From the NCBI GenBank assembly GCA_041581335.1, contig JBFIDG010000031.1:1-16256 (forward strand): a stretch of 16,256 bases of DNA, written 5' to 3'. Every line of letters begins with the position of its first letter. Positions within the stretch are counted from its first letter, which is position 1. Below the pieces are notes generated by a model, which was not told the origin of the DNA, searched no databases, and saw only the letters and a program-made list of their open reading frames with translations. Position numbers and translations under genes: made by a program. Of the stretch, positions 7,711-14,904 are shown one piece after another. Origin of the DNA: JBFGSX01 sp041581335 (GTDB lineage: Archaea > Thermoplasmatota > E2 > JACPAO01 > JAHFTW01).

Positions 7711-8862
7711 ATGCCCCAAGCCCTTCCGGACGGCTTGTCGGCGCTCAACTGCGGCACCCTGCACCTTGACCCGGAGCGGCGCATCGTGGAGGCCAACGAC
7801 GCGCTGGTCACTTGGCGCGGACTGCGTCGTGATCGGATCATTGGCAGGGATTTCGGAGAACTGTTGGCCCGCGGGTCCGTCGTCTATTGGGAGACCACGG
7901 TCGAACCATTGCTCGAACAGCAAGGCCATGCCTGGGACCTGGCGATCGAACTGCAGACGCCTGGAGGCGAGCCGCTGGCGGTCCTGGTCAATGCACGAAG
8001 GACCCCAGATGGGACCGACTGCGTCATGTTCCCCTTCACCGAGCGCCGCCGCTACGAACGCAAACTGCTGGCCGCCCAGGTCCACGCCCGACGCCAACAA
8101 GCTGAGATCGCCCGCCTGGCCGAACTGGAGGCGTTCCGCCGGGACTTCATCAACGCCGCTGCCCACGAACTGGCCACGCCGATGACGCCCGTGCAGATCC
8201 AGTTCCACCTGCTCAAACAGTCATTGGCCGGCAACGCCGACCCCAAGACGCAGCGCGCCCTGACGGCCATGCAATCCAATCTCGACAAGCTGGCGAAATT
8301 CACGGCGGCGCTGCTCGCATCCGCCAATGTCCAAGCCGGCCAGATCGGCATGCGGTTCACGAAGATCGAGCTCGATAGAGCGCTCCCGAAGATCGTCGCT
8401 CGTTGGCGTGAACATCATGCGACGAAGCGGGACATCCAGGTCGACGCGGCGCCAGTGGTGTTGGAAGCTGATCGCGAAGCACTCGCCGGTTGCATCGGGC
8501 ATCTGTTGGAGAATGCCGTCAAGTTCAGTCCTCCCGGGGCGGTGGTCCGCGTCGAGGTCAGTCCGGGCCCGCCGGTCCAGATCGCCGTCGTCGATCAAGG
8601 GCGCGGCATCGACCCGGCGCGCATCCCCGAACTGGGCCGGCCGTTCGCGCAGGTCCATGATCGCGCCGAGTTCACCGCCTTGGGCGCCGGCCTGGGGCTC
8701 CACATCGTCTCTGGGTTGATGCAGGCACACGGCGGGCGGCTGATCGTCCGAAGCGACGGCGTCGGCACGGGCACCCGGGCGATCTTGGAGTTCCCCGCGA
8801 AGACCGAGGGCGAGGTCGGCACTGCCGCCCGGACCGAATCCGCACTGTCGCAGGGACGCTGA
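7711..8862 (+). CDS. PAS-domain sensor histidine kinase
   Basis: Soluble sensor kinase of 383 residues. An N-terminal PAS domain (about 8-110; TLHLDPERRIVEANDALVTWRG) leads through a charged helical linker (about 111-145, ending in QAEIARLAELEAFRRDF) to a HisKA dimerisation domain with phospho-acceptor His152 (NAAAHELATPMTPVQ). The ATPase domain has the N-box with Asn268 (HLLENAVKFSPPG), the G1 box DQGRGID (295-301), the F-box-like GRPFAQV and the G2 box GAGLGLHIV. No transmembrane segment is present, so the signal is intracellular. It follows the RsbQ-like gene by 2 nt and should be co-transcribed. In Bacillus the PAS partner of RsbQ is fused to a phosphatase; here the output is a histidine kinase. 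No response regulator is present in the window, so the phosphorelay target is unknown. Confidence 0.93.
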   Translation: MPQALPDGLSALNCGTLHLDPERRIVEANDALVTWRGLRRDRIIGRDFGELLARGSVVYWETTVEPLLEQQGHAWDLAIELQTPGGEPLAVLVNARRTPDGTDCVMFPFTERRRYERKLLAAQVHARRQQAEIARLAELEAFRRDFINAAAHELATPMTPVQIQFHLLKQSLAGNADPKTQRALTAMQSNLDKLAKFTAALLASANVQAGQIGMRFTKIELDRALPKIVARWREHHATKRDIQVDAAPVVLEADREALAGCIGHLLENAVKFSPPGAVVRVEVSPGPPVQIAVVDQGRGIDPARIPELGRPFAQVHDRAEFTALGAGLGLHIVSGLMQAHGGRLIVRSDGVGTGTRAILEFPAKTEGEVGTAARTESALSQGR

Positions 8863-8937
8863 ACGGGGGCTACGCCTGCAGCGCAAGCGGCCGAGACTCT
8901 CTGACCAGAGCGTCCGCGACGCCAGGCCTCTTTCGAA

Positions 8938-9008
8938 TGCGGGAACCGGGATTTGAACCCGAGTTTATGCCTTGGCAAGGCATAGTGATACCGCTACACT
9001 ATTCCCGC
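8938..9008 (-). tRNA. tRNA-Gly (GCC), copy 1
   Basis: A 71-nt cloverleaf on the minus strand: acceptor stem GCGGGAA/TTCCCGC with discriminator A, D-arm around AGCGGTAT, anticodon stem ATGCC/GGCAT with loop TTGCCAA (anticodon GCC, decoding GGC and GGU), and T-arm with loop TTCAAAT and one U-G pair. No CCA is encoded. It is identical to the copy at 9044-9114 and lies downstream of it, so both probably come from one transcript. Confidence 0.96.
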
Positions 9009-9018
9009 GGATGATGCG

Positions 9019-9042
9019 CGCGCTGACGCTGAGATCAGCGCG
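9019..9042 (-). other. Hairpin in the spacer between the two tRNA genes
   Basis: CGCGCTGA and TCAGCGCG form a perfect 8-bp stem with an 8-nt loop, filling most of the 35-nt spacer between the two tRNA-Gly copies. It may help fold or process a dicistronic pre-tRNA; that role is inferred only. Confidence 0.5.
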
Positions 9043-9043
9043 A

Positions 9044-9114
9044 TGCGGGAACCGGGATTTGAACCCGAGTTTATGCCTTGGCAAGGCATAGTGATACCGC
9101 TACACTATTCCCGC
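9044..9114 (-). tRNA. tRNA-Gly (GCC), copy 2
   Basis: Identical over all 71 nt to the copy at 8938-9008: same acceptor stem, GCC anticodon in loop TTGCCAA, and T-arm, with no encoded CCA. It is the promoter-proximal copy on the minus strand. GCC reads the GGC codon that dominates in this G+C-rich genome, which may explain two copies. Confidence 0.96.
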
Positions 9115-9144
9115 GTGTGGCGCGATTTCCGCCGACATAGGATT

Positions 9145-9151
9145 CCTATTT
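9145..9151 (-). promoter_or_regulatory. Probable TATA box of the tRNA-Gly pair
   Basis: On the minus strand AAATAGG is centred about 34 nt before the 5' end of the first tRNA, which would place the transcription start some 8 nt upstream of it, as expected for an archaeal tRNA gene. It is the most A/T-rich spot in this short intergenic gap. Confidence 0.4.
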
Positions 9152-9190
9152 GAGAGCGTCGGTCGCAGCACCGGGTCTGCAGGAGGCGTC

Positions 9191-9676
9191 TCACAGGGCG
9201 CTGTAGCCCTCGGGGACCGCATCAGCAGCATAGAAGACCGTGGCTGCGAAGCGGTATTCCACGTTCGTCGCGGCCCCGTTGGCTGTCATGCTGACCGCCC
9301 AGGTGCCGGGCTCGGGCGCGAGGATGGTCAGGCTGTGTGGGCTGTCGGGGCTGCCGGGCGCCCCGCCGCTCGCGGTGTGGTCGATGTTCTGCACGTCTTG
9401 GGTCGTGCCGGCGCTCGGGCTACCTAGCGCTCCGTCCAGGTCGACCAAGGGGTCGTCCCACGCCCATTCGACGAACAGGATGCGCGCGTCTGGCTCGACG
9501 ACCACTGCTCCACCCCCTTGGGTGGCAGACAGGCCGCCGGCGCTCAGCGTGATCATGCCGCTGCCTGAAGTGACGACGTTCATGGGAGGCAGGTCTGCGT
9601 CTTCCTGGGTCGTGGGGTCTGGCGGCGCGGAGACGCAGCCGGCCAGGATGAACAAGAGGCCGATGGCAAGACGCAT
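9191..9676 (-). CDS. Small secreted lipoprotein of unknown function
   Basis: A 161-residue protein with an N-terminal signal sequence (MRLAIGLLFILAGC) ending in a classical lipobox, LAGC, so Cys14 should be lipid-anchored on the outside of the membrane. After a short Pro/Asp-rich linker, the mature part is rich in Gly, Ser, Thr and Val with alternating hydrophobic residues and APEPGTWAVSMTANG, suggesting a beta-sandwich of the kind found in extracellular domains. No catalytic motif is visible and I do not recognise the family. ATG at 9676 is supported by the signal peptide and by a TATA-like box about 26 nt upstream. It is monocistronic, with the tRNA pair downstream on the same strand. Confidence 0.8.
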   Translation of the reverse strand: MRLAIGLLFILAGCVSAPPDPTTQEDADLPPMNVVTSGSGMITLSAGGLSATQGGGAVVVEPDARILFVEWAWDDPLVDLDGALGSPSAGTTQDVQNIDHTASGGAPGSPDSPHSLTILAPEPGTWAVSMTANGAATNVEYRFAATVFYAADAVPEGYSAL

Positions 9677-9698
9677 GGCCTATTCTTGGTACGCAGGC

Positions 9699-9706
9699 GA
9701 TTTAGG
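9699..9706 (-). promoter_or_regulatory. TATA box of the lipoprotein gene
   Basis: CCTAAATC on the minus strand is centred 26-27 nt before the ATG at 9676, predicting a leaderless transcript. It has the same spacing as the box before the RsbQ-like gene. Confidence 0.5.
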
Positions 9707-9809
9707 TGTTGGTGCCCGGGGTGGAGGGGTGGGCGGTGGGGCGGGCGCTGCCCGTCTTCCTCGCTGCATGCCCGGTGTGGGCCGCTTCGCTCGGAGCCTC
9801 AGCCCGTCG

Positions 9810-9828
9810 GCCGGTGCTTCGCACCGGC
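9810..9828. other. Compact hairpin in the noncoding gap before the DUF2240 gene
   Basis: GCCGGTGC and GCACCGGC form a perfect 8-bp stem closed by a TTC triloop. It lies in the roughly 300-bp G+C-rich gap 9677-9981, in which I see no gene. A TATA-like CTCATAAG at 9890-9897 is the only other signal there. No T-run follows the hairpin, so a terminator role is doubtful. Confidence 0.4.
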
Positions 9829-9981
9829 GTCAGGCCGGGCTTCGGTCTTCGTCGCCCCGCTCCTTGCCCCTCAGCCCGCCCGTCTTCTCCTCATAAGGGT
9901 CGGCTCCAAGTGTGATCATCATTGGGGCAAGGACCCCCGAGAGCCCCAAGGGCCTTGAACGCGTTGCATGGTCGCCGTATC

Positions 9982-10518
9982 GTGGAGGCGCAAGCAGCAC
10001 TGGCATTCGTGGCACGTCGCGAAGGCCACCAAGCCATGCCGACCTCACGCTGGCGCCACGTCCTGAGCCTCGAACTTGGATGGATGGCGCCGGGCCTGGC
10101 CGGCCGCTACATCGATGCGTGCCGGGCCGCGGGGCTTCTGGAGGTGGACGGGGAAGAACTGCGGCTCACCTTCGACGCAAAGACCATCCCGATCCCCCGG
10201 GGCTTCCGCCCGGATCCGTTGCAGCTCCCGCCTGCCAGCGATGGGGCGCTGCCTGCGACGCCGGCCGCCGCGCCGATGGGCGCAGAGGGTGGGCCGCCGG
10301 AGACGTCCGAAGGCGATGACCTGTTCGGGTCGTGGCTGCCCAAGATCGCGGCCGCCAGGGGCGAAGACCTTGGAGCCACGATGGCTGCGATGGAGGCCTT
10401 GCAGGCAAAAGCGGGTGGTCTGTTGCATGCTGAGGCCGCGATCCTGGTCATGGGGGCCGCGGCCGGGCTGGACGTCAAAGCCGCTGCCGCCCGTGCCCTC
10501 AAAGACCTGCAAGCTTGA
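9982..10518 (+). CDS. DUF2240-family archaeal protein
   Basis: About 178 residues resembling the archaeal DUF2240 (PF09999) family of unknown function. The recognisable core is LAFVARREG, RHVLSLELGWMAP, a helix with the winged-helix look, then AAGLLEVDGEELRLTFDAKTI and PRGFRPDP. A Pro/Ala-rich linker (about 90-120) leads to a helical C-terminal region. The start is uncertain: GTG at 9982 gives the length I expect before the core; TTG codons at 9964, 9955 and 9922 are alternatives, and the TATA-like box at 9890-9897 would fit initiation at 9922. The first half suggests a small nucleic-acid-binding fold but this is not shown. Its last 20 bases overlap the convergent permease-like gene. Confidence 0.75.
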   Translation: MEAQAALAFVARREGHQAMPTSRWRHVLSLELGWMAPGLAGRYIDACRAAGLLEVDGEELRLTFDAKTIPIPRGFRPDPLQLPPASDGALPATPAAAPMGAEGGPPETSEGDDLFGSWLPKIAAARGEDLGATMAAMEALQAKAGGLLHAEAAILVMGAAAGLDVKAAAARALKDLQA

Positions 10519-11704
10519 GCCCGATGGGCACGCTCAGACAGGCGGCCAGATGGACGCGCCGCACGCCGAGAACCAGTGGCACGCTGCCAGCCCACGTCGC
10601 TGCGGCGAACAGCAACAGACCGGTCCAGCCGGACACCAGGGCCACCAGCAAGGTCACGACCACCAAGGTCGTCGCCTCGGCGTGCCCGGGTCGGAGCCGC
10701 GTGAGCACGCGTTCGTAGCCGGGCTCGATCAGTGGCGTGACCAACACGGCCGCCGCGCCGGCGATGAGCAAAGTCACCAGCACCGCCATGAGGTCGGGCG
10801 GCGGGACCAAAGTCCACGGCAGAACGGCGTTCTGGTCGGACCAAGCGATCGCGAGGCCGCTTCGGGTCCGGCCGGTCATCCACAAGACCGCCAGCGCCAT
10901 GCACAGGTGCGCCGTGTTGACGGCGGACAGTGTCGCCAGCACGGTGCGCGGATCCTGCCGCCGGCCAGGCAATGCAAGGCTGGTGGCGACCGCCGCAGTG
11001 AGGCCTGGCAGGACCGCCGTGAAGGCGGCTGCCGCGATGCCTCGGCCGCCGGCACGATGCGTGCCCGCGGGTAACCGCCGGGGCGGGCGCTGTGACGGGG
11101 CGGGAGGCTGCCTGGCGCGCATCGCCCACAAGAGCGTCGGAATGCCGAACAAGCCTGACAACAGCGGCAACAAGGGCGTGGCCGCGCCCGGCACCAAGCC
11201 CGCGACCGGCCAGTCGAACGCGACCCAACCCAGCACTGCGGCAAGCAGCGCGCAGAGGGCCGCGGGCCAAGGTCGCGTATCGCGCATGACGAGCCAAGCC
11301 GGCACCAGCAGCAGCACCACCGGGGCGATGGTCTGCAAGAACGGCAAGACCGCCGGGATGCCGAGGGCCCAACGATACGGGACGAGCAGCGCCATGACGA
11401 CCAGGACCGCCAACATGCTGGTGTGCAGGCTGATGCGGACCGCCTCGCGCGCGGCGCCCTCCATCCGCAGGCGGTGGGCTGGCAGGATGCTGAGCGCCCC
11501 TTCGTCGGGCATGCCAAGGTAGGTCGTCGGTAGGATGGAGACGAACGTGTGCACGACGCCGATGGCGACGATGCCAAGCGATGCTTCGGCGCCCAGCGGC
11601 AGGAGCAAGGCAAGCGCGGCCAGGAGATTGACGTGGAGTCCCGGGACGAGTCCGGTGATGGCGCCGATGGCGATGCCGGCCCCGACGGCCGTCACGGCGT
11701 CCAT
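10499..11704 (-). CDS. TctA-like archaeal membrane protein (COG1784)
   Basis: Polytopic membrane protein of 401 residues, related to the large permease subunit of tripartite tricarboxylate transporters, in the archaeal group COG1784. The hallmark GAITGLVPGLHVN is at residues 14-26, and a second related motif, TAVLPGLTAAVATSLALPG, falls near the middle, consistent with the two-fold repeat of TctA. HTFVSILPTTYLGMPDEG is another conserved-looking stretch. About ten hydrophobic helices can be counted. No TctB or TctC partners are present, so it may work alone; substrate is unknown. It starts at ATG 11704, inside the end of the OB-fold-like gene (13-nt overlap), and its 3' end overlaps the convergent DUF2240 gene. 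Confidence 0.85.
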   Translation of the reverse strand: MDAVTAVGAGIAIGAITGLVPGLHVNLLAALALLLPLGAEASLGIVAIGVVHTFVSILPTTYLGMPDEGALSILPAHRLRMEGAAREAVRISLHTSMLAVLVVMALLVPYRWALGIPAVLPFLQTIAPVVLLLVPAWLVMRDTRPWPAALCALLAAVLGWVAFDWPVAGLVPGAATPLLPLLSGLFGIPTLLWAMRARQPPAPSQRPPRRLPAGTHRAGGRGIAAAAFTAVLPGLTAAVATSLALPGRRQDPRTVLATLSAVNTAHLCMALAVLWMTGRTRSGLAIAWSDQNAVLPWTLVPPPDLMAVLVTLLIAGAAAVLVTPLIEPGYERVLTRLRPGHAEATTLVVVTLLVALVSGWTGLLLFAAATWAGSVPLVLGVRRVHLAACLSVPIGLKLAGL

Positions 11705-12249
11705 GGTCGGTCCACGTGGAAGATGTAGCAGACGCAGCGGGCTTCGTAGCGTAAGATGCCCTGCAGGGTCGCAGGGCCATCGCCTTGTGTGGTGGTGCGG
11801 AGCGACACGCCCTTGCCCTCCAACGTGCTTCGGTCCAGGTAGCCCTGCACCGTGATCAAGCGGTCGGCGTGGCTGGCCGGCTCTCGCGCCAGCTCCACGA
11901 GGTCCACGTGATCCGCCGCGCGTCTGGTGTTCGCCTGGACGGATTCTACGCGCAGGAGGGGTCGGCCGCCCTCGCGGTCGATGGTGCCTGTCACTTCGAC
12001 CCAGGTGTCCTCGACGAACGCGAGGCCTTCAGCCCGTGCGTGGACGGCTGCGCCCTCTGCGACAAGGATGAAGCGCCGTGTGTCATCAAATTGTCGCAGT
12101 TCCATCACCATACCTTGCATGCGGACCCGCTCGCCGACGCGGGCGTCCACCTCGGCGGGACTGACAAGCGGAGGTGACCAATTCGCTTGCACGACGAGCA
12201 GGCACGTGGCGAGGGTCAGGCCGATGGCGGCCAGGTCCAAGGGGCGCAC
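11692..12249 (-). CDS. Membrane-anchored OB-fold-like protein
   Basis: A 185-residue protein with one N-terminal hydrophobic segment (about 5-25, AAIGLTLATCLLVVQANW), acting as signal anchor or uncleaved signal. Two successive beta-rich segments follow, about 30-105 (VGERVRMQGMVMEL and EDTWVEVTGTIDREG) and about 118-182 (ADRLITVQGYLDR). Both have the look of OB folds of the kind seen in archaeal secreted or membrane OB proteins. A CVCYIFHVD stretch near the C-terminus supplies two cysteines. The start is GTG at 12249; a stop two codons upstream rules out much extension. It overlaps the COG1784 gene by 13 nt, so the products probably work together at the membrane. Nucleic-acid binding is not implied, since OB folds also bind other ligands. 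Confidence 0.7.
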   Translation of the reverse strand: MRPLDLAAIGLTLATCLLVVQANWSPPLVSPAEVDARVGERVRMQGMVMELRQFDDTRRFILVAEGAAVHARAEGLAFVEDTWVEVTGTIDREGGRPLLRVESVQANTRRAADHVDLVELAREPASHADRLITVQGYLDRSTLEGKGVSLRTTTQGDGPATLQGILRYEARCVCYIFHVDRPWTP

Positions 12250-12297
12250 ACGCTAGGATGGGGCTCCGGGCCGGGAGCGTTGCGGACAGGCCTTGGC

Positions 12298-13731
12298 CTA
12301 GTCCAGGCGGCGCAGCACCAGGGGCAGGGCCTCGATGACGTCGGAGGCCGTGATGCCGATGCTGCGCATCTCCGCGGCGATCTCGCCTGCCGAGCCGACC
12401 AGGTATGCGGCGGCGCAGGCGGCATCGAAGGCGGTGGCGCCCTTGGCGAGCAATGCGCCGACGGCGCCTGCCAGAACGTCGCCGGTGCCGCCGACCGTCA
12501 TGGCGGGATGGCCGCGGCGGCACACTTTCGTGCGTTCGCCCGCGATGACGTCCTCGGGTCCTTTGCGCAGGACGACGACGTCATGGTCGCGCGCATAACG
12601 GGTGACGTTCGCTTGCGTCGGCTTCCACTGTGTGAGGTCCTGGAATTCACGACCGTGCGGCGTCAGCACCATGCCTGGACCGAGCAGTTCGGGCGTCAAT
12701 GCGTCGAGGCCGTCGGCGTCGACGACGATGGTCTTGCCGAGGAGCCGTGCGGCCGCGATGGTCTCTCGCGCCAGGTCGCGGGCAGCATCGCCAGTCCCCA
12801 GCCCTGGTCCGACGACGACGGCATCGACCCGGGCCAGTAGTGCCTCGATGGCCGGCAATGCGACCGGGGCGAGGGTGTTGCCTTCGCAGACATCGTGGAC
12901 CATCAGGTCGGGGCCCCAACTGCGGATGACCACGGCCGCATCATGACATGTGGCGACATGGACCAGATCGGCCCCGCTGCGCAGGGCGGCCATGCCCGCG
13001 TAGTGAGGGGCGCCGGTGAACGGGCCGCCACCGACGATGAGGACGCGTCCGTTGTCGCCCTTGTGGCTGTCCCGCTCCGGGCGCACGACGCCGGCATCCA
13101 GGTCTCCCAAGCCGACCTCTGTCTCGGCGGCCTTCGGGATGCCGATGGGAGCGACGACGATATCGCCGCACGTCGCCTTCGTCATGCCCTCTTTGCGGGC
13201 GTGGAACGTGATGGTCTGGTTGGGCTGGACGGCCAGCGCGGAGCCGTGGCCGCTGGGGATGTCGCACGCGATCAGGTGTCCGGCGTGCCGGTTGGCCCAT
13301 GTGATGGCCGCATCATAGGGTGCTCGCGGCCGGCCACGGATGCCGCTGCCGAGCATGCAGTCCAGCACCATGGCGCCACGCCAAGCGGCGCGCCGAGACC
13401 CCTTCCAGGCCTGCCGGCGCTCCTTCGGCACCAGCTCCAAGTAGGCTGCGGTGGCCCCGCCAATCCGGGCCTCGGGTTCCAAGAGCACCACGTCGTAGGG
13501 GATCTCCCAGCGCTGCAGGAAGCCGGCCGCCGCGAAGCCGTCGCCGCCGTTGTTGCCCTTGCCGCATAGGAGGATGATGTGGCGGTCGCCGCGGGCCTCC
13601 CGGGCGGCCTCTGCCAGAGCTTTGCCAGCGCGGGCCATCATCGTCCGGATGGGGACGCCAAGCTCCTCGCTGTTCAGGTCCAGGCGGCGGAACTCCTTCA
13701 AGGGCAACTCCACGTTTCCCACAACGGTCAT
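12298..13731 (-). CDS. nnr: Bifunctional NAD(P)H-hydrate epimerase / ADP-dependent dehydratase
   Basis: Repairs damaged NADH and NADPH: the N-terminal domain interconverts R and S hydrates, and the C-terminal domain dehydrates the S form using ADP. The 477-residue length fits the fused enzyme. The epimerase half (about 1-215) has the GKGNNGGDGFAAAGFL motif (57-72), VLDCMLGSGIRG and CDIPSG. The dehydratase half (about 220-477) has GRVLIVGGG, VVVGPGLGTGD, VVDADGLDAL, LTPHGREF and the hallmark GGTGDVLAG (414-422). ATG at 13731 fits the domain start and has a TATA-like GCATATGC about 25 nt upstream. It is transcribed divergently from the NAC operon with 25 bp between start codons. The OB-fold gene follows 48 bp downstream and may be cotranscribed. 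The call is firm. Confidence 0.96.
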   Translation of the reverse strand: MTVVGNVELPLKEFRRLDLNSEELGVPIRTMMARAGKALAEAAREARGDRHIILLCGKGNNGGDGFAAAGFLQRWEIPYDVVLLEPEARIGGATAAYLELVPKERRQAWKGSRRAAWRGAMVLDCMLGSGIRGRPRAPYDAAITWANRHAGHLIACDIPSGHGSALAVQPNQTITFHARKEGMTKATCGDIVVAPIGIPKAAETEVGLGDLDAGVVRPERDSHKGDNGRVLIVGGGPFTGAPHYAGMAALRSGADLVHVATCHDAAVVIRSWGPDLMVHDVCEGNTLAPVALPAIEALLARVDAVVVGPGLGTGDAARDLARETIAAARLLGKTIVVDADGLDALTPELLGPGMVLTPHGREFQDLTQWKPTQANVTRYARDHDVVVLRKGPEDVIAGERTKVCRRGHPAMTVGGTGDVLAGAVGALLAKGATAFDAACAAAYLVGSAGEIAAEMRSIGITASDVIEALPLVLRRLD

Positions 13732-13760
13732 ACAAGGATAGGGTTTGGGAACGCATATGC
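13728..13760. promoter_or_regulatory. Overlapping divergent promoters of nnr and the NAC operon
   Basis: The two start codons are separated by only 25 bp (13732-13756). On the minus strand GCATATGC at 13753-13760 is centred about 25 nt before the nnr ATG and contains the NAC ATG itself. On the plus strand a weaker TCATACAA at 13728-13735 is centred about 25 nt before the NAC ATG and contains the nnr start codon. Each gene's TATA-like box would thus lie on the other's start, giving two leaderless, mutually exclusive promoters. The plus-strand box is poor. Confidence 0.4.
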
Positions 13761-14110
13761 TTCCGGGTATGGGTGGAGGAATGGACCCGCGTCAGATGTC
13801 GATGATGATGAAGAAGCTCGGCATCAACGTCGACGAGATCGACGGTGTCCAGCGTATCGTCATCGAATGCGCCGACCGCGACTATGTCTTCACGAACGCC
13901 AGCGTCAGCGTCATGAAAGCACAAGGCACGGAGACCTGGCAGATCAGCGGCACGCCCAAGGTCGAGAAGCATGAGGTCAAACTGGCCTTCAGCCCCGAAG
14001 ACCTCGAGATGGTCATGGAGCAGACCGGCGCCGACAAGAAAGCCGCTACCAAGGCCCTCGAGGCCGCCGGCGGCGACCTCGCCGAAGCCATCCTCGCATT
14101 GAGCGAGTAA
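13757..14110 (+). CDS. nac: Archaeal nascent polypeptide-associated complex protein
   Basis: Homodimeric ribosome-associated chaperone that contacts emerging polypeptides; archaea have a single NAC-alpha-like subunit. The 117-residue protein has the typical archaeal start MLPGMGGGMDPRQMSMMMKKLGI (here residues 1-23, Gly/Met-rich), the NAC domain (about 25-72; DEIDGVQRIVI, DYVFTNASVSVMKAQG, WQISG) and a C-terminal UBA domain (about 78-117; EDLEMVMEQTGADKKAA, LEAAGGDLAEAIL). ATG at 13757 matches the family start; a TTG at 13745 would add four residues. It is the first gene of a three-gene operon with the membrane protein 2 nt downstream. This gene is the strongest evidence that the window is archaeal. 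Confidence 0.96.
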   Translation: MLPGMGGGMDPRQMSMMMKKLGINVDEIDGVQRIVIECADRDYVFTNASVSVMKAQGTETWQISGTPKVEKHEVKLAFSPEDLEMVMEQTGADKKAATKALEAAGGDLAEAILALSE

Positions 14111-14112
14111 GG

Positions 14113-14904
14113 ATGCGCGGGGCGCTCCTCTTCGAGTACAAGCCCCCACGTGCCCACCCCATCGTGTATGCGGGCATGATGCTTTTCGCCTTCGTCTTCA
14201 TGACCGGCAGCATCGAGAACCTGCTCCGCGAGGACCGGCCGCTCATCTACGCCGTCTACGCCTTGCCGCTCGTGCTGGCCGCCTGGCTCTACGTTCTCTT
14301 CTTCCCCAGCGACGTCCGGATCCATGCCAACGGGGTCGCCCCCAGCCGGCCCCTGGTGGCCCGCTGGTACAAGCCGTTCGTCCGCTTCGAGGACGTCGCG
14401 GCGATCTTCCCTTCCTATTACGACGTGACCGGCGCCTTCGTCAGTCCTTTTGCGAGCAGCGATGGCAAGGTCACGCAGATGGGCCTCGCGCTAGAATGCC
14501 ATGATGGCCGCGTCGAGACCATCCGCTTCACCCCCAGCCGCTTCACCATGTGGCAACCGGAGAGCCGTGGCTACCTGGAAGCCCTTGAGGTCATCAAACA
14601 GGCCTGGGGTGACCGTCCCCTCGTGGCGGAGGCAGACACCTTCACCCGCGAACAGGGCGAAGCGATGATCGCGGAAGCCCAGAAACCGTTCTTGCCTTTC
14701 TTCGCCATCGTCCTCTTGTTCGCCTCCGCGGCCCCGATCCTCTGGGTCCTCACCCGTCTCGGCCTGGGTGTGGCCTTCGCCCTCCCGCTCTCGATCCTGG
14801 CCCCCCTAGGGGTCAGCCTGAAGAGCTTCGCCGAAAGCCGCAAACGCCACGACATCCTCAACCGCCTCAGCAAAGCCGCCGAGCACCGTCGGGGTCTGGC
14901 ATGA
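14113..14904 (+). CDS. Membrane protein of unknown function
   Basis: A 263-residue protein I do not recognise. Two hydrophobic helices lie near the N-terminus (about 17-34 and 44-64), a soluble part follows (about 66-185), then two more helices (about 190-210 and 213-235) and a basic C-terminus (KSFAESRKRHDILNRLSKAAEHRR). The soluble part begins SDVRIHANGVAPSRP and continues with VRFEDVAAIFPSYYD and LECHDGRVETIRFTP. This resembles the beta-strand pattern of bacterial PH-like domains that follow a helix pair, but that is a guess. The start is ATG 2 nt after the NAC stop; the stop overlaps the rnp2 start as ATGA. Tight coupling between two ribosome/RNA-related genes may only reflect shared expression. 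Confidence 0.8.
   Translation: MRGALLFEYKPPRAHPIVYAGMMLFAFVFMTGSIENLLREDRPLIYAVYALPLVLAAWLYVLFFPSDVRIHANGVAPSRPLVARWYKPFVRFEDVAAIFPSYYDVTGAFVSPFASSDGKVTQMGLALECHDGRVETIRFTPSRFTMWQPESRGYLEALEVIKQAWGDRPLVAEADTFTREQGEAMIAEAQKPFLPFFAIVLLFASAAPILWVLTRLGLGVAFALPLSILAPLGVSLKSFAESRKRHDILNRLSKAAEHRRGLA

Noticed and set aside
10107..11780. 557-residue minus-strand open frame covering the COG1784 gene and the DUF2240 gene
   Set aside because: The frame gives Arg/Pro/His-rich nonsense, while the two other frames give recognisable families.
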